Positions 9,440 to 19,157 of a stretch of 64,000 nucleotides of DNA are shown here, in pieces. Numbering within the stretch: the stretch's first letter is position 1; every line of letters starts with the position of its first letter. The notes beneath the pieces are model-generated. The model saw nothing but the letters and a program-made list of their open reading frames with translations. It made no database searches and was not told the DNA's origin. Origin of the DNA: Neptuniibacter pectenicola. GTDB taxonomy: Bacteria > Pseudomonadota > Gammaproteobacteria > Pseudomonadales > Balneatricaceae. The stretch covers positions 124,001 to 188,000 of the forward strand of contig NZ_LUTS01000007.1 in the NCBI RefSeq assembly GCF_001597735.1, written 5' to 3'. Position numbers and translations under genes: made by a program.

Positions 9440-11268
9440 AGGTTACCTTTAACGGCTGTGTGGCTTAGGCTGATGGGGGTGTGGAGGCTTAAAAGGAAAC
9501 AGGCCCCTGAGGGAGTGGATTCCAGAATTAAATCACCGCCATGTTTACGTGCGAGCTCGCGCGCAATACTTAAGCCAATACCGGTGCCGCTGACGCCATC
9601 GGTGAGTTTGTTGCTGGCGCGGTAAAACTGATCAAAGATAGAACGGGATGAATACTCATCGATCCCTGGGCCATTGTCATGGATGCGGATAAAGCTGTAA
9701 TCATGTTCTTGCCAGCATTCGATCTGTAGGGTACCGCTATTGGCTGCATATTTTTCGGTATTACTGAATAAATTATTTAAGATCTGTTCGACGCAGTGAG
9801 GGTCTAGTAAAACACTGGTGTCGCATTGGCTTGTGAGCACCGGTTTTATCCCGCGCTGAGTAAAGGCGGGGGTGAAGGCGTCTAAGGTGGTATTAATACA
9901 GGCCTGAACTGTGCCCATCTGTAGGGTTAAATCAAGGCTGTCGCGCTCTAGTTTTGAAAAACTGAGCACGTTATCAATTAAGCGGGTGAGTCGTTTGCTC
10001 TCGTTATTAATGATACTTAAATAACGCTTCTGTTTAACTTGCTCATCATCAAGCTGGCTCTCCAACATCTCGGTATACATTCGTACATTGGTCAACGGTG
10101 TTTTTAGCTCATGGGATACTTGATTGACAAAGTTGACACGCTGGAGGGCTAAGCGTGATTCGCGGGTTTGTTCTCGGTATATGAGCCAGCCGAGTGTGGA
10201 CAAGCCGCTCAAGGTAATGACTAAAATAAGAAGCTTTTCGAGCCAGTTTTGTTCGGGTTTATTGAGGCTCGTGGTGGCGTAGTCTAAGCGCCAGCTGCCC
10301 AGCGGGTGGCTAAGGTTTAAGCTTTTTATCGGCGTTAGTGTGTCGGCAGCTATCGTTGCGTCACCCCATTCGTAACTCAACTCGCCACGGCTATTTTTGA
10401 GTGTTATGACGGCGTTGCTCAGTGAATGGTTGGAGGCGATCTCTGATTGATCCGGTAACAGGTTGATAAGATCAGAGAGTAAGCGTGCGCGGCTAATGGC
10501 AAACCCAATCACCCGATTATCGGGGGTTGTTTGCCAATAAATATGTTGCAGTTGGGTATTGTTATACCAAGCGATCCAGCCGGAGTCAGTGGGTTCTGCC
10601 TTTGGCATCGCCTTAGGCGTAGGTGATGCTACATGACTGTCTGCTGCGACCACCTCTAGTGATGAGGTACTTAAAGGGGGCATTTCTGTTTCGGCGCTGC
10701 GGGTGTTTTCCGCTGAGCGGGTTAGGCGCTGTGTTTGGGGCGCTGATTTTAATTGTGCACTATAGGGCGCTTGGGCTATCTGTAATGGTGTTGTGTTCTT
10801 CTGGGGCGCTACGCTATTTGCGGTGGGGGGTTGTGTTGTCGTTAGGCTCTCTTGGGTGTGGGCAAAGAGCGTCGGTGTGTCCAGCAACGTTTTTGTTTGT
10901 TGCAGAAACTGCAGTTCCTGCGCGGTCGCGTTGTCGTGGCGGGGATAGACCCGCTCCCGTGTTGGGCTAAGAATAAAAATTTGCTCAATATACGGACTGG
11001 CTTTAATCAATTGGCGTAGCGCAAGGGGGGAGTGTGAGGTTTCGGTGTCAGAATTAAGTACGGATGCTTCGGATTTTAAGACCGCTTCTAAACGCTGGAA
11101 GTGTCCTTGGAACAGGTTATCAACTGACTGGAGTTTAACCTCAACTAAGGCTTGGAATTGATGTTGGATGAGCTGCTGTTGATTTTGTTCTAGACGCACG
11201 GATAACCAGCCAAGAATAAGGATTGGTATTAAAATCAGTCCACAGAGTAACAAGGCTGTTTTTTTCAA
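9436..11268 (-). CDS. Membrane sensor histidine kinase with a long periplasmic domain
   Basis: A 610-residue kinase. A first membrane helix (about residues 2-24, ALLLCGLILIPILILGWL) and a second (about 342-362) enclose a periplasmic region of roughly 310 residues. HisKA contains NQVSHELKTPLTNVRMY with phosphoacceptor H386; the ATPase domain shows N box NNLFSNTEKYA, G1 DNGPGID and G2 GTGIGLSIA. Within the periplasmic part, about residues 125-235 are low-complexity and rich in Ser, Thr, Pro, Ala and Gln, unlike the flanking sequence. There is no HAMP domain that I can recognise. It is encoded between the VWA protein and its response regulator; the ligand is unknown. Confidence 0.88.
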   Translation of the reverse strand: MKKTALLLCGLILIPILILGWLSVRLEQNQQQLIQHQFQALVEVKLQSVDNLFQGHFQRLEAVLKSEASVLNSDTETSHSPLALRQLIKASPYIEQIFILSPTRERVYPRHDNATAQELQFLQQTKTLLDTPTLFAHTQESLTTTQPPTANSVAPQKNTTPLQIAQAPYSAQLKSAPQTQRLTRSAENTRSAETEMPPLSTSSLEVVAADSHVASPTPKAMPKAEPTDSGWIAWYNNTQLQHIYWQTTPDNRVIGFAISRARLLSDLINLLPDQSEIASNHSLSNAVITLKNSRGELSYEWGDATIAADTLTPIKSLNLSHPLGSWRLDYATTSLNKPEQNWLEKLLILVITLSGLSTLGWLIYREQTRESRLALQRVNFVNQVSHELKTPLTNVRMYTEMLESQLDDEQVKQKRYLSIINNESKRLTRLIDNVLSFSKLERDSLDLTLQMGTVQACINTTLDAFTPAFTQRGIKPVLTSQCDTSVLLDPHCVEQILNNLFSNTEKYAANSGTLQIECWQEHDYSFIRIHDNGPGIDEYSSRSIFDQFYRASNKLTDGVSGTGIGLSIARELARKHGGDLILESTPSGACFLLSLHTPISLSHTAVKGNL

Positions 11269-11288
11269 ATCATTCTCACTTTGCTGGT

Positions 11289-11310
11289 TCAGCCCTCATG
11301 TTTATGAGGG
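11289..11310 (-). other. Hairpin between the VWA gene and the kinase gene
   Basis: Arms AGCCCTCAT and ATGAGGGCT around a short loop, with no T-run on either strand. In a co-transcribed operon it could stabilise the VWA message or lower kinase expression. Confidence 0.4.
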
Positions 11311-11347
11311 CTGTGGTATCGGTGATTAGGTGTTGTGCTTATTTGTC

Positions 11348-12685
11348 TTAATAGCTTTGCTGTTTCGCACGTTTGAACTGACGCTCTTTCAGCTCTTTAC
11401 GTTTTTTGCTCCACTCTTGTTCATCATCAAGCTCACTGGCATCTTGGAGCGCTTCCTCTTTTTGCTCGATCAGTTTAGGTGAGGATAAGGTTTGTCCTAA
11501 ATTATCTAAGTAATCTGCGCTTTTTTGCAAGATGCTTTGTGCGCCTTGAATATCGCCTTGGTCTCTTTTTTCTACCGCTTCACGGTTGAACTCGTTAGCG
11601 ACCTGTTCTGCGGCGGCCTCATAGGTTTGGGTATCGACGGCGTCATCAATCTTCTTTTGAGAGCGGGTGAAGTTTGCGACTACGTTGCTAGAGAGCTGCT
11701 CATTCTGTTTATTAAATAGGTCATTATAGCGAATGTCGACATCGACCAGCTCTAGGTTTGAACGGTCCTCTTGGGCTGGAACCTCGACTTCTAGGATAAT
11801 AAACTTCTCTTGTTCACTATACAGCTGGTTCATGCGCGTGCTAACCATATTGCCACTGATATCGGCTTCACGTCCTAAAACACGTAAAGGGCGTACACCG
11901 TTTTTACACGTTATATGGATCTCTACCCCTTGAGCGACGACTGATAACACATCACCAAACTCATATTGAAAAATCCTAGCGAGGTCCTCTGCATTTTCTA
12001 CAAAGGCATGGTTACCGTCACTAAAGCCGGCCAGCTGTGTCATTAAATCTTCGTTGTAGCCTAAACCAAGACCAATGGTGGTTACACTGATTCCCTCTTT
12101 AGCGAGCGACAAACCTAGCTTACCCAGTTCATTGGGGGTACTTGGGCCAACATTCGCTAAACCGTCGGAGAGAAGGATGACACGGTTGACCTTATTCATA
12201 TCCAAGAACTTTCGGAGTTCTTGCGAGCCTTTGCTCACGCCGGCAAACAGGGCGGTATTACCACTGGCTTCAATCTGCTGAATGGAGCGCGCAATACGGG
12301 CGGTATCGCTGGCTTTGGTTGCGGGTACAACAACATTAACGCGGCTATCGTAACTGACAACCGATACTATATCGTTCGTGCCTAAGCGGTTAATCGCCAT
12401 GATGGCTGCTTTCTTTGCGTGGTAAAGCTTATCACCCTGCATTGAACCTGACTTATCTAATACGATGGCGATATTAGCGGGGATACGTTCCTGTGGCTGC
12501 TCTTGTTTAATGGCTTCTAAGGATATTTTAATAAACGCGTTATGTGTCCGGTCGGCCTCCATTACCGGTGTCGCGAGATTCACTTGAAGGTCGATCTGTT
12601 TCGCGTGGGCTAGCGGAGCCAGTGTGCTGCTTAAACATAGAGCAATGAGTAAACGTTTAATCTGAGGTAGGCGATATCTGTTCAT
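11348..12685 (-). CDS. Secreted von Willebrand factor A (VWA) domain protein
   Basis: A 445-residue exported protein. A Sec signal peptide (basic RYRLPQIKR, hydrophobic LLIALCLSSTLAPL, AHA cleavage site after about residue 28) is followed by a beta-rich part and a VWA domain (about 70-250) with an intact MIDAS metal site: D77-K-S79-G-S81, a Thr in NTALFAG and the Asp of LLSDGLANVG. The rest is predicted helical and highly charged, ending with many Lys/Glu. No membrane anchor, lipobox or sortase signal is seen, so it is likely periplasmic and bound to another protein through its metal site. It heads an operon with the sensor kinase and regulator, which suggests it modulates or is controlled by that pair. 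Confidence 0.85.
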   Translation of the reverse strand: MNRYRLPQIKRLLIALCLSSTLAPLAHAKQIDLQVNLATPVMEADRTHNAFIKISLEAIKQEQPQERIPANIAIVLDKSGSMQGDKLYHAKKAAIMAINRLGTNDIVSVVSYDSRVNVVVPATKASDTARIARSIQQIEASGNTALFAGVSKGSQELRKFLDMNKVNRVILLSDGLANVGPSTPNELGKLGLSLAKEGISVTTIGLGLGYNEDLMTQLAGFSDGNHAFVENAEDLARIFQYEFGDVLSVVAQGVEIHITCKNGVRPLRVLGREADISGNMVSTRMNQLYSEQEKFIILEVEVPAQEDRSNLELVDVDIRYNDLFNKQNEQLSSNVVANFTRSQKKIDDAVDTQTYEAAAEQVANEFNREAVEKRDQGDIQGAQSILQKSADYLDNLGQTLSSPKLIEQKEEALQDASELDDEQEWSKKRKELKERQFKRAKQQSY

Positions 12686-12946
12686 GTGGATGTCCTTTAT
12701 TGATCCCTTTGTTACCTGTAATTTAGGGCAATACCTCCGGTGAAAAGTCAGATAAATCTATCAATGTTGTAAAAGATTTGTAAAAAGTGCCCGTGTTATG
12801 CTGTATAGAATAACCCATTCCGAAACCCTGACGATAAAATAGGTGCGGGCTTGCATGAGATTAGATGAGTTTGTTACTGATTTATATCAGTTACAAACTA
12901 TGCTTAAGTCAACACTATGGATAATGAGTTGAGAAAGGAGCATTAA

Positions 12947-13312
12947 ATGACTATCACGAGTGAATTGATTTGGCAGGATCAACAGCATCAGACGTTATTT
13001 CAGTTGATTGATGAAATTAAAGCTGAGCAGGTTGATCTATCTACCTTCACTCGTCTTATCGATTACGCCGAGCACCACTTTTCTTTAGAAGAGTTGTATA
13101 TGCAACAGCTTAACTACCCCGATTATGAGGCCCACTTTCAGGCACATAATAAGTTTCGTAATGAACTACTGAAAATGCTGGATGGGCACCAAGAGTACAC
13201 GCCTGAGCTTAGGGAGATGTTGGCGAGCTTTCTTTCGGAGTGGCTAAAGCGACATATCTTTGGGGTCGACAAACGTTTAGAGGCTTATATTTTAGCTTCA
13301 GAGCGTAAGTAA
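12947..13312 (+). CDS. Bacteriohemerythrin
   Basis: A 121-residue single-domain hemerythrin. All seven di-iron ligands of the family can be assigned: H14, H44, E48 (HxxxE), H63, H67 (HxxxH), H103 and D108 (HxxxxD). Hemerythrins bind O2 reversibly at the oxo-bridged diiron centre and serve in oxygen sensing, storage or delivery. No fused signalling domain is present. A GAAAGGAG ribosome site sits 7 bases before the ATG. It is transcribed divergently from the VWA operon and is probably a single-gene unit. Confidence 0.9.
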   Translation: MTITSELIWQDQQHQTLFQLIDEIKAEQVDLSTFTRLIDYAEHHFSLEELYMQQLNYPDYEAHFQAHNKFRNELLKMLDGHQEYTPELREMLASFLSEWLKRHIFGVDKRLEAYILASERK

Positions 13313-13407
13313 TATCGCCATATTAGTGTTTTTACTTAAATTAAGTTTGAGTTTTATAAGGCGTTGTTTTAACGTCACCACTGTATCAATTTATAGTGGG
13401 AAGCCAG

Positions 13408-13794
13408 ATGGCGCTTATTTGTATTAAATCATTACCGTTTGAAAATGATGTTGATGTGCCCGCCATGATTCGAAGTATTACAGACGATCTGGCTCGGGGT
13501 GCTGATATCAGTATTGAACACATAACGGTGACCTGGGAGTTTATTCCTTCGAGGCAGTATGCGGTAGCAGGTTTAATGCCGAGTACTCAACCGCAAAGTG
13601 GCAGTCATCCCATTCTTGTCGACCTTCATGCCCCCAGTTTTCATAATGTTAATTGTGTTGAGGCTATGATGGAGTGCATCGCGTTTTCTATCTCTAAGCG
13701 TAGCCGCGTGGCTTACAGTAATATCTTTATTAATTACCGTAAAATTAATTCAGGCCATGTTTTTGACCATGGGGATGTGGTGCGTTGGAAGTAG
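13408..13794 (+). CDS. Small protein of unknown function, possibly tautomerase-like
   Basis: A 128-residue soluble protein, MALICIKSLPFENDVDVPAM..., with a terminal pattern (NIFINYRKINSGHVFDHGDVV, split here by position about 105-125) that recalls small tautomerase/MIF-fold or DUF1904-like proteins. The catalytic Pro1 of true tautomerases is absent because the residue after Met is Ala. I choose ATG 13408, preceded by GGGAAG, over a GTG twelve bases earlier. It follows the hemerythrin gene by 95 bp and ends at a strong bidirectional terminator. Function should be regarded as unknown. Confidence 0.6.
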   Translation: MALICIKSLPFENDVDVPAMIRSITDDLARGADISIEHITVTWEFIPSRQYAVAGLMPSTQPQSGSHPILVDLHAPSFHNVNCVEAMMECIAFSISKRSRVAYSNIFINYRKINSGHVFDHGDVVRWK

Positions 13795-13806
13795 GCTATG
13801 CTGAAT

Positions 13807-13833
13807 AAAAAAGAGGCACTTAGCCTCTTTTTT
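13807..13833. terminator. Bidirectional terminator
   Basis: Perfect stem AAAAAAGAGGC / GCCTCTTTTTT with a 5-nt loop between the convergent small-protein gene and ndh; A/T tails serve both strands. Confidence 0.9.
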
Positions 13834-13849
13834 ATTGCCTAATTATAGA

Positions 13850-15154
13850 TTAATGCAGCTTCATTTTTGGGCGAACTACTTTACTGACTTTTTCTGCGAT
13901 ATAAACCAGCATCGCTTTAAAAAATCCATGTATGGCTATCTGGTGCATGCGATAGAGCGAGATATAGACAACGCGGGCTATTTTACCTTCGATGAACATG
14001 GAGTTCTTCGTTAGGTTCCCCATCAGGCTACCGACGGTGCTGTAGCGACTGAGGTTGACCAGTGAGCCATGATCTTTGTAGACAAATGGCTGCAAGGGCT
14101 TACCTTGTAGCTTGAGCTTAATATTTTCTTTAACAAGGGATGCCATCTGGTGAGCTGACTGTGCTCTAGGTGGCACCCAGCTACCATCCTCTTGGGCACA
14201 TGCACAGCAGTCACCAATCACGAAAATGTTGTCGTGTAGGCTGCTTTGCAGCGTTGGTTTAACCCGAATTTGATTATTTTGTGTTAATTCAAATTTATAC
14301 AGGTCAGCGATAAAGTCTGGCGCTTTAACCCCCGCCGCCCAGATCATCATATCAGCCTCAATAAGGTCGCCGTCAGCGGTAGTATACCCCTCAGGCGTTG
14401 CTGATTTGATCATGGTGTTTTCTTGCACTTGAACGCCAATGTCAGACAGTTCTTTGCGCGCTGAGCTTGAGATCCTTTCAGGCAGGGCCGGTAGAATGCG
14501 CGGCCCGGCTTCTATTAAGGTAACTTTTAACTGTTGGGCCGTCATATTGGGTAGGCCGTAAGCACTTAGCATGTCTGTTACATTATGTAGCTCTGCTGAC
14601 AGCTCGACCCCCGTCGCGCCGCCGCCAACAATGGCGATATTAAGCACACCGTGGTCTTGTTGGTTGATACGCATAAAGTTATTGATCAAGCTTTGGTGAA
14701 AACGTTCCGCTTGCTTTGCGGTATCTAAGAAGTAGCAATGTTCTGCAACCCCAGGTGTTTTAAAGTCGTTGCTCACACTGCCAATGGCTAACACCAATGT
14801 GTCATATTGGAGGTAGCGCTCAGGCAGGATCACATGACCATTTTCATCGAAGGTTTCGCTTAGGGTCACGGTCTTAGACTCGGTATCTAAATCGGAAAAA
14901 CTCCCTAACTGAAATTGATAGTGATGCTTGACCGCATGGGCGTGGTAAGTAACCGCATCGGTGCTTGGGTCAAGGGTGCCGGTCGCCACTTCGTGAAGCA
15001 GGGGCTTCCAAATATGCGAGCGCTTTTGATCGACCAAGGTCACGGTTATATTGGGTTTTTTTCGATAACGGTGTCCTAGCTGAGTGACCAGCTCTAGTCC
15101 ACCTGCACCACCACCGATCACTAAGATCTTGTGCGGTTCTGTTGCGTGTGTCAT
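13850..15154 (-). CDS. ndh: Type II NADH:quinone oxidoreductase (NDH-2)
   Basis: A 434-residue two-dinucleotide-fold flavoprotein. The FAD motif GGGAGGLEL is at residues 14-22, the NADH-binding motif GGGATGVELSAEL about 175, and the C-terminal FAD contact is IFVIGDCCA (about 302). It oxidises NADH and reduces quinone without pumping ions; a C-terminal amphipathic stretch (about 380-434, HGFFKAMLVYIAEKVSK) should attach it to the inner membrane. The ATG at 15154 has a GAGGA site 8 bases upstream; a TTG five codons earlier is less likely. Directly in front lies a long hairpin followed by seven T (15174-15226), an attenuator-like leader. The cell also has Na+-NQR in this window, so it can choose between coupled and uncoupled NADH oxidation. 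Confidence 0.92.
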   Translation of the reverse strand: MTHATEPHKILVIGGGAGGLELVTQLGHRYRKKPNITVTLVDQKRSHIWKPLLHEVATGTLDPSTDAVTYHAHAVKHHYQFQLGSFSDLDTESKTVTLSETFDENGHVILPERYLQYDTLVLAIGSVSNDFKTPGVAEHCYFLDTAKQAERFHQSLINNFMRINQQDHGVLNIAIVGGGATGVELSAELHNVTDMLSAYGLPNMTAQQLKVTLIEAGPRILPALPERISSSARKELSDIGVQVQENTMIKSATPEGYTTADGDLIEADMMIWAAGVKAPDFIADLYKFELTQNNQIRVKPTLQSSLHDNIFVIGDCCACAQEDGSWVPPRAQSAHQMASLVKENIKLKLQGKPLQPFVYKDHGSLVNLSRYSTVGSLMGNLTKNSMFIEGKIARVVYISLYRMHQIAIHGFFKAMLVYIAEKVSKVVRPKMKLH

Positions 15155-15173
15155 GGGTTGAATCCTCAAAAAA

Positions 15174-15226
15174 ATATGGGATTAGTTACAAACACTTGGC
15201 TTGTACGGCTATAACTAATCCCATAT
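15174..15226 (-). promoter_or_regulatory. Long inverted repeat plus T-run in the ndh leader (attenuator or operator)
   Basis: A perfect 15-bp inverted repeat (arms 15174-15188 and 15212-15226, ATATGGGATTAGTTA and its complement) with a 23-nt loop. On the minus strand it is followed immediately by seven T and then by the ndh ribosome site GAGGA. This has the form of an intrinsic terminator placed just before an initiation region. Confidence 0.6.
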
Positions 15227-15293
15227 CCATTCGCGTTATTATTCGTTGAACATTATGACTTTGGTATTATTCGAGAAAAAAGTAAATCATTAA

Positions 15294-15326
15294 GGCGGTT
15301 ATTTAGCTCTAAAGAACGAAACCGCC
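15294..15326 (-). terminator. Probable terminator of the yej operon
   Basis: Arms GGCGGTT (15294-15300) and AACCGCC (15320-15326) about 30 bp past the yejF stop; on the minus strand a T-rich tract (TTTACTTTTTT) follows after a few bases. Confidence 0.5.
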
Positions 15327-15355
15327 GGTCAGAAGGTATAATAACTTACCGCTAC

Positions 15356-17002
15356 TTACAGATTAAATGCCGCTTTTAATAAGGCGCGGGTATAGTCGGC
15401 TTGCGGGTTAGCAAAGATCTCAGAGGCGTTACCTTGTTCGACAATATCACCCCGGTGTAAGACCATCAGTTTGTGACTCAACGCCTTTACGACGGCTAGA
15501 TCATGGCTGATGAACAGATAGGTTAACGCGTACTTTGCTTGCAGGTCACGTAAAAGATCAACAATCTGCTTTTGTACGGTTCTATCAAGAGCAGAGGTCG
15601 GCTCATCTAATATGATTACGTCCGGCTTTAGCACTAATGCGCGGGCGATGGCGATACGTTGTCGTTGCCCGCCTGAAAACTCGTGGGGGTAACGGTGGCG
15701 ACTGTCGGGGTCTAAGCCCACCTCATTGAGTGCATCGATGATTAAGGCTTCATGTTGAGCTTTATTATCGGGTTGGTGTATTTGTAAACCTTCAGCAATG
15801 ATCTCTGAGATCGACATACGCGGGCTGAGGCTGCCAAAAGGGTCTTGGAAAACGATCTGAATCCGGCTGCGAAGGGGTTTTATCTGTTTTTGGTCTAGAG
15901 AGGCTAGCTCATGACCGGCAAAGTTGATACCGCCCACGCTGCGAATCAATTTAATGATCGAGAGTCCTAAGGTTGTTTTTCCTGAGCCGGATTCACCTAC
16001 AATACCAAGTGTCTCGCCTTTATTAATGCTGAGGCTAACATCATTAACCGCTTTGATATGGTCAACCGTTTTTTGGAAGAACCCTTGTTTTACCGGAAAC
16101 CACACCCTCAAGTTATCGGTGCTCAGTAGGGGCTCACAGATCGCCGGTAGGGGAGCAGGCTCGCCAGAGGGGTCTGCATTTAAAAGCATTTTGGTGTAGC
16201 TATGCTGAGGGTTGGCAAACAGTGTTTCTGTGGATGCGCTTTCTACTTGCGCCCCTTGGTACATTACGCATACATGATGGGCGTAGCGTTTTACGATATT
16301 AAGATCATGGGTGATCAGTAATATGGACATGCCCAGCTTTTGTTGCAGCGATTGGAGTAACTGCAATATTTGCTCTTGTATTGTAACGTCGAGAGCGGTG
16401 GTCGGCTCATCCGCAATCAAGAGTTCAGGATCATTCGCTAATGCCATCGCGATCATAACACGTTGTCGCTGACCGCCTGAGAGCTCATGTGGGTAGCTCT
16501 TTAGTCGTTTGTGAGCATCGTTAATGCCGACCAAGTCTAACAGCTCTAAAATGCGCACTTGGGCTTGTTTACCCGTCATACCTCTATGGAGCAGCAAGGT
16601 TTCACCTATCTGCTTTTCAATCGTGTGTAGAGGATTAAGTGAGGTCATCGGCTCTTGAAAGATGACACTGATCTTATCGCCCCGCATCTGACACATTTGG
16701 CGCTCATTTAGCGCAAGCAGATTTTTGCCGTTATAAAAAATCTCTCCGCTGGGATGGCTGGCTTTAGGGTAGGGTAGCAACTTAAGTATCGACATGGCCG
16801 AAACGGATTTGCCTGAGCCTGATTCGCCGACCAAGGCCAAGGTCTTCCCCTTAGGAATATCAAAATTAATCTGTTTAACCGCATCCACAGGTTGTTGATT
16901 ATCTTGCTCAAAGCGCACTGATAAATCACGAACGCTAAGCAGAATCTCATTCTGGCTGCCGTGGTTTTCGTTATGGTTCATTAGAGTCTCGGTTTCCATC
17001 AT
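15356..17002 (-). CDS. yejF: YejF, duplicated ATP-binding subunit of a peptide ABC importer
   Basis: A 548-residue protein with two full ABC ATPase domains in tandem, as in E. coli YejF. First domain: Walker A GESGSGKS (about residue 58), signature LSGGQRQR (about 174), Walker [13 protein letters not shown]. Second domain: Walker [10 protein letters not shown] (about 336), signature FSGGQRQR, Walker [13 protein letters not shown]. Each domain ends with the oligopeptide-transporter type tail (YTKMLLNA and YTRALLKA). It powers uptake of peptides; in E. coli the Yej system also imports microcin C. It overlaps yejE by four bases (ATGA) and is the last gene of the operon. Confidence 0.95.
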   Translation of the reverse strand: MMETETLMNHNENHGSQNEILLSVRDLSVRFEQDNQQPVDAVKQINFDIPKGKTLALVGESGSGKSVSAMSILKLLPYPKASHPSGEIFYNGKNLLALNERQMCQMRGDKISVIFQEPMTSLNPLHTIEKQIGETLLLHRGMTGKQAQVRILELLDLVGINDAHKRLKSYPHELSGGQRQRVMIAMALANDPELLIADEPTTALDVTIQEQILQLLQSLQQKLGMSILLITHDLNIVKRYAHHVCVMYQGAQVESASTETLFANPQHSYTKMLLNADPSGEPAPLPAICEPLLSTDNLRVWFPVKQGFFQKTVDHIKAVNDVSLSINKGETLGIVGESGSGKTTLGLSIIKLIRSVGGINFAGHELASLDQKQIKPLRSRIQIVFQDPFGSLSPRMSISEIIAEGLQIHQPDNKAQHEALIIDALNEVGLDPDSRHRYPHEFSGGQRQRIAIARALVLKPDVIILDEPTSALDRTVQKQIVDLLRDLQAKYALTYLFISHDLAVVKALSHKLMVLHRGDIVEQGNASEIFANPQADYTRALLKAAFNL

Positions 17003-18057
17003 GACACTTTCCTTGGATCAAAGGCGTCACGGACCGCTTCACCAATAAAGATTAAGAGAGTCAGCATTATGGATAGTGTCATAAATGCAGTAATTCCAAG
17101 CCAAGGTGCGTGAAGGTTTGTTTTACCTTGTGAGACGAGTTCACCTAATGATGGACTGCCCGGAGGGAGGCCAAACCCTAAAAAATCTAGGGCGGTTAGG
17201 GTTACCACCGATCCATTAAATACAAAAGGCATAAAGGTCAGTGTGGCAACCATGGCATTGGGCAGTATATGTCTGAACATAATCATTCGGTTATCTAAGC
17301 CTAATGCGCGTGCTGCCCGTACATATTCAAGGTTACGCCCCCGTAAGAATTCGGCGCGTACTACATCCACCAATTGCATCCAAGAGAAGAGCAGCATTAT
17401 ACCTAAGAGCCACCAGAAATTAGGCTCCACAATGCTGGCTAAAATGATTAATAGAAAGAGTACCGGTAAGCCAGACCAGATTTCGATAAAGCGTTGGAAA
17501 AATAGATCGATCTTGCCGCCGTAATAGCCCTGTATCGCACCGGCGATAACCCCAATGATTGAACTGGCTATGGTTAAGACTAAGGCAAAGAGAATAGAAA
17601 TTCTAAAACCATAGATAACGCGTGCGAGCACATCACGGGCTTGGTCATCTGTACCGAGTGGATTTTCCCAACTAGGTGGTGAAGGGGCGGGTACCGGTAG
17701 GTCATAATTGATGGTGTTGTAGTTGTAACGAATGAGGGGCCAAACAATCCAGCCTTGCCCTCCGTCTTCTATCAAACTTTGGATATAAGGGTCTTTGTAG
17801 TCCGCTGGGCTTTCGAATTCACCACCAAAGGTTAACTCGGTATATTCGGTCACAACGGGGAAATAAAGGTCGCCCTTATAAGCCACAACGAGAGGGTTGT
17901 CATTGGCAATCAGTTCGGCAAAGAGTGAGAGCAAAAACAGCGCCGTAAATAACCATAAAGACCAGTAGCCACGTCGGTTATTCTTGAAATTTTCAATACG
18001 GCGTTGATTGAGAGGGCTCATTTTGCTGAGCGACGGTGTATTTGAAATAAGGGCCAT
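16999..18057 (-). CDS. yejE: YejE, peptide ABC transporter permease
   Basis: A 352-residue inner-membrane permease of the DppC/OppC class. An N-terminal cytoplasmic segment ending RRIENFKNNRRGYWSLWLF leads into the first membrane helix, a periplasmic stretch carries the YejE-type NYDLPVPAPSPPSW motif, and the transport domain contains PLGTDDQARDVLARVIYG and the EAA loop EYVRAARALGLDNRMIMFRH (about residues 245-264). It forms the channel with YejB. It begins 2 bp after yejB and overlaps yejF. Confidence 0.95.
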   Translation of the reverse strand: MALISNTPSLSKMSPLNQRRIENFKNNRRGYWSLWLFTALFLLSLFAELIANDNPLVVAYKGDLYFPVVTEYTELTFGGEFESPADYKDPYIQSLIEDGGQGWIVWPLIRYNYNTINYDLPVPAPSPPSWENPLGTDDQARDVLARVIYGFRISILFALVLTIASSIIGVIAGAIQGYYGGKIDLFFQRFIEIWSGLPVLFLLIILASIVEPNFWWLLGIMLLFSWMQLVDVVRAEFLRGRNLEYVRAARALGLDNRMIMFRHILPNAMVATLTFMPFVFNGSVVTLTALDFLGFGLPPGSPSLGELVSQGKTNLHAPWLGITAFMTLSIMLTLLIFIGEAVRDAFDPRKVS

Positions 18058-18059
18058 GA

Positions 18060-19157
18060 TTACTGCTCCCTGCTTTCAAAGTCGATTCTGGGATCGACAA
18101 AGACGTAGGTAATGTCGCTGATCAATTTTAGAATCAGACCTATGAGTGTAAAGATAAATAAGGTGCCAAAGATTACCGGGTAATCCCGATTGATAACCGC
18201 CTCGTAGCCCAGCAGGCCAATGCCATCCAGTGAGAAGATCACTTCAATTAGCATGGAGCCGGTAAAGAAAATCGAGATAAGCGCCGCTGGCATTCCGGCA
18301 ATAATAATGAGCATCGCGTTTCGGAATACATGGCCGTAAAGCACCTGATTTTCTTTTAGTCCTTTAGCGCGGGCGGTCAGAACATATTGCTTATTAATTT
18401 CGTCTAAAAAGGAGTTTTTGGTCAGCATGGTTAATGTTGCAAAACTACCGATAACCGACGCAAACACAGGTAACGTAATATGCCAGAAATAGTCTTTTAT
18501 CTGACCGAAAAGGCTCAGCTCATCAAAATTAGGTGAGGTTAGCCCTCGGAGAGGAAACCAATCTAACCAGCTCCCGCCGGCAAAAATAACGATCAATAAA
18601 ATAGCAAACAGGAAGTTAGGAATCGCATAACCCACAATGATGACACTGCTGCTCCATATATCGAAAGGGGTGCCGTCACGTACGGCTTTACGAATACCTA
18701 ATGGGATGGATACGAGGTAGGTGATCAGGGTTGCCCACAGTCCAAGGGAGATAGAAACCGGAAGCTTTTCGATAATTAGCTCAATAACGGTTTTATCGCT
18801 GAACAGGCTTTTGCCGAAATCAAATACAGCATAGCTTTTTAGCATCTGCCAAAAGCGTTCATGTGCGGGTTTGTCAAAACCGTAGAGGGCCTCGATCTCT
18901 TTTACTAACTCAGGATCAAGTCCACTGGCGCCGCGGTAGGAACTCTCACTGCTGTTCGTGGCGGGCTGATTGGTTGATAGATCGCTTTGAGCGCCACTGA
19001 TCCTAGCGGTTGCGCCTACGCTGATCCCTTGTAGTTGGGCGATTGTTTGTTCAACGGGGCCGCCTGGCGCTGCTTGAATAATCAAAAAGTTGATCGTTAA
19101 TATGCCAATAAGTGTCGGTATGATTAGCAGCAAGCGCCGCAGGATATACGCGGCCAT
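18060..19157 (-). CDS. yejB: YejB, peptide ABC transporter permease
   Basis: A 365-residue DppB/OppB-class permease. It starts [18 protein letters not shown] (first helix) and then has [18 protein letters not shown], a hydrophilic insertion of about 45 Ser/Asn-rich residues typical of YejB, and the EAA loop [19 protein letters not shown] (about 265). The C-terminus has [10 protein letters not shown]. The ATG at 19157 overlaps the yejA stop as TGATG; a GTG one codon earlier is also possible. Works with YejE in the membrane. Confidence 0.95.
   Translation of the reverse strand: MAAYILRRLLLIIPTLIGILTINFLIIQAAPGGPVEQTIAQLQGISVGATARISGAQSDLSTNQPATNSSESSYRGASGLDPELVKEIEALYGFDKPAHERFWQMLKSYAVFDFGKSLFSDKTVIELIIEKLPVSISLGLWATLITYLVSIPLGIRKAVRDGTPFDIWSSSVIIVGYAIPNFLFAILLIVIFAGGSWLDWFPLRGLTSPNFDELSLFGQIKDYFWHITLPVFASVIGSFATLTMLTKNSFLDEINKQYVLTARAKGLKENQVLYGHVFRNAMLIIIAGMPAALISIFFTGSMLIEVIFSLDGIGLLGYEAVINRDYPVIFGTLFIFTLIGLILKLISDITYVFVDPRIDFESREQ

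Noticed and set aside
10623-10970. 115-residue open frame opposite the histidine kinase
   Set aside because: Antisense to the low-complexity sensor region; composition follows from that repeat-like stretch.
8741-12685. Assignment as a sortase-associated (PdsSR-like) system
   Set aside because: No sortase gene is nearby and the VWA protein has no sorting signal or VIT domain.
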